Shown here: positions 11,957 through 12,103 of the stretch, one piece after another
Position numbering within the stretch: the stretch's first letter is position 1
Layout: every line of letters begins with the position of its first letter
NCBI GenBank assembly: GCA_009781125.1
Contig: WQYS01000038.1
Span: 1 to 12,103 of the forward strand
DNA from: Acidobacteriaceae bacterium
Lineage (GTDB): Bacteria > Acidobacteriota > Terriglobia > Terriglobales > Acidobacteriaceae
DNA: 12,103 nt
Direction: 5' to 3'
Notes under the pieces: model-generated
What the model saw: only the letters and a program-made list of their open reading frames with translations
What the model was told of the DNA's origin: nothing
Database searches by the model: none
Translations under genes and position numbers: made by a program

Positions 11957-12103
11957 GTGGATCAGAAAACCCGCTACGCTCTCAAGCACGATCAGTTTGT
12001 CGATACAACCGCGCACGGCCTGGAATGGGCCAGCCAGCACCGCCGCACCGTGATGATGACCATCAGCAGCATCGTGGTTGCCGTGCTGGTGATCGTTGCA
12101 GCG
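11957..12103 (+). CDS. Membrane-anchored protein, probably YfgM/TPR_21-like, N-terminal part
   Basis: Only the first 49 codons are in the window and the reading frame is open at the right edge. The protein starts with a soluble, charged segment (MDQKTRYALKHDQFVD, through ASQHRR at 25-30), followed by a hydrophobic stretch (about 32-49) typical of a single membrane helix. This layout, and the ALKHDQFVD and GLEWA wording, resemble acidobacterial proteins annotated with a tetratricopeptide-like YfgM/TPR_21 domain, which sit in the inner membrane with a periplasmic helical repeat region. That resemblance is from memory and the TPR part is not visible. The start is GTG at 11957, with AGGAAG (11941-11946) ten bases upstream and an extended -10 at 11878. 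It is separated from the PEP-CTERM genes by a hairpin. Confidence 0.6.
   Translation, partial: MDQKTRYALKHDQFVDTTAHGLEWASQHRRTVMMTISSIVVAVLVIVAA

Noticed and set aside
1..12103. CRISPR arrays, tRNA, rRNA, intact insertion sequences
   Set aside because: I saw no regularly spaced direct repeats, no tRNA-like fold, no rRNA sequence and no transposase frame; the repeats present are the dispersed inverted elements described.

Overview
The window looks like the chromosome of an acidobacterium of the Terriglobia type (Granulicella, Edaphobacter or Terriglobus relatives). This is an inference from four things: GC-rich genes; a very large secreted propeller protein with several Cys-paired choice-of-anchor-D-type Ig repeats; several PEP-CTERM proteins; and dispersed intergenic palindromic elements with GGGTGCCCCATCC ends. 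No rRNA or tRNA is present to fix the taxonomy.

Layout. Positions 1-411 hold the 3' end of hslU (+). A hairpin-rich gap separates it from a convergent transaldolase gene (572-1567, -). Next comes a leftward two-gene unit: a GTG-started lipoprotein with three fibronectin type III domains (2605-3714, -), followed 8 bases later by a fumarylacetoacetate-hydrolase-family enzyme (1784-2596, -). Two related composite inverted-repeat elements (1624-1778 and 3790-3969) sit in the gaps on either side of this unit. A 1444-residue secreted protein (4080-8414, +) fills the centre: signal peptide, Asp-box beta-propeller, four Cys-paired Ig-like repeats, then an unusual C-terminus with a double hydrophobic hairpin and an internal lipobox-like LTGC. 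A 626-base, partly AT-rich gap follows, with a half copy of the repeat and a long stem-loop.

The right third is the most coherent and interesting part: three consecutive homologous PEP-CTERM genes (9041-9778, 10101-10820, 11101-11799, all +). Each has its own -24/-12 (sigma-54 type) promoter, a palindrome in the 5' leader about 32-37 bases before the start codon, and a hairpin or intrinsic terminator after the gene. They therefore look like a set of separately transcribed but co-regulated substrates of an exosortase sorting system. The exosortase and its regulator are not in the window. The window ends in the first 49 codons of a membrane-anchored protein resembling the YfgM/TPR_21 family, with an extended -10 promoter.

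Housekeeping genes (hslU, transaldolase, FAA hydrolase) show no sign of damage. The points to follow up are the sigma-54/PEP-CTERM regulon, the positionally conserved leader palindromes, the near-identical sorting-signal DNA shared by otherwise divergent genes, the internal lipobox of the large protein, and the composite repeats.
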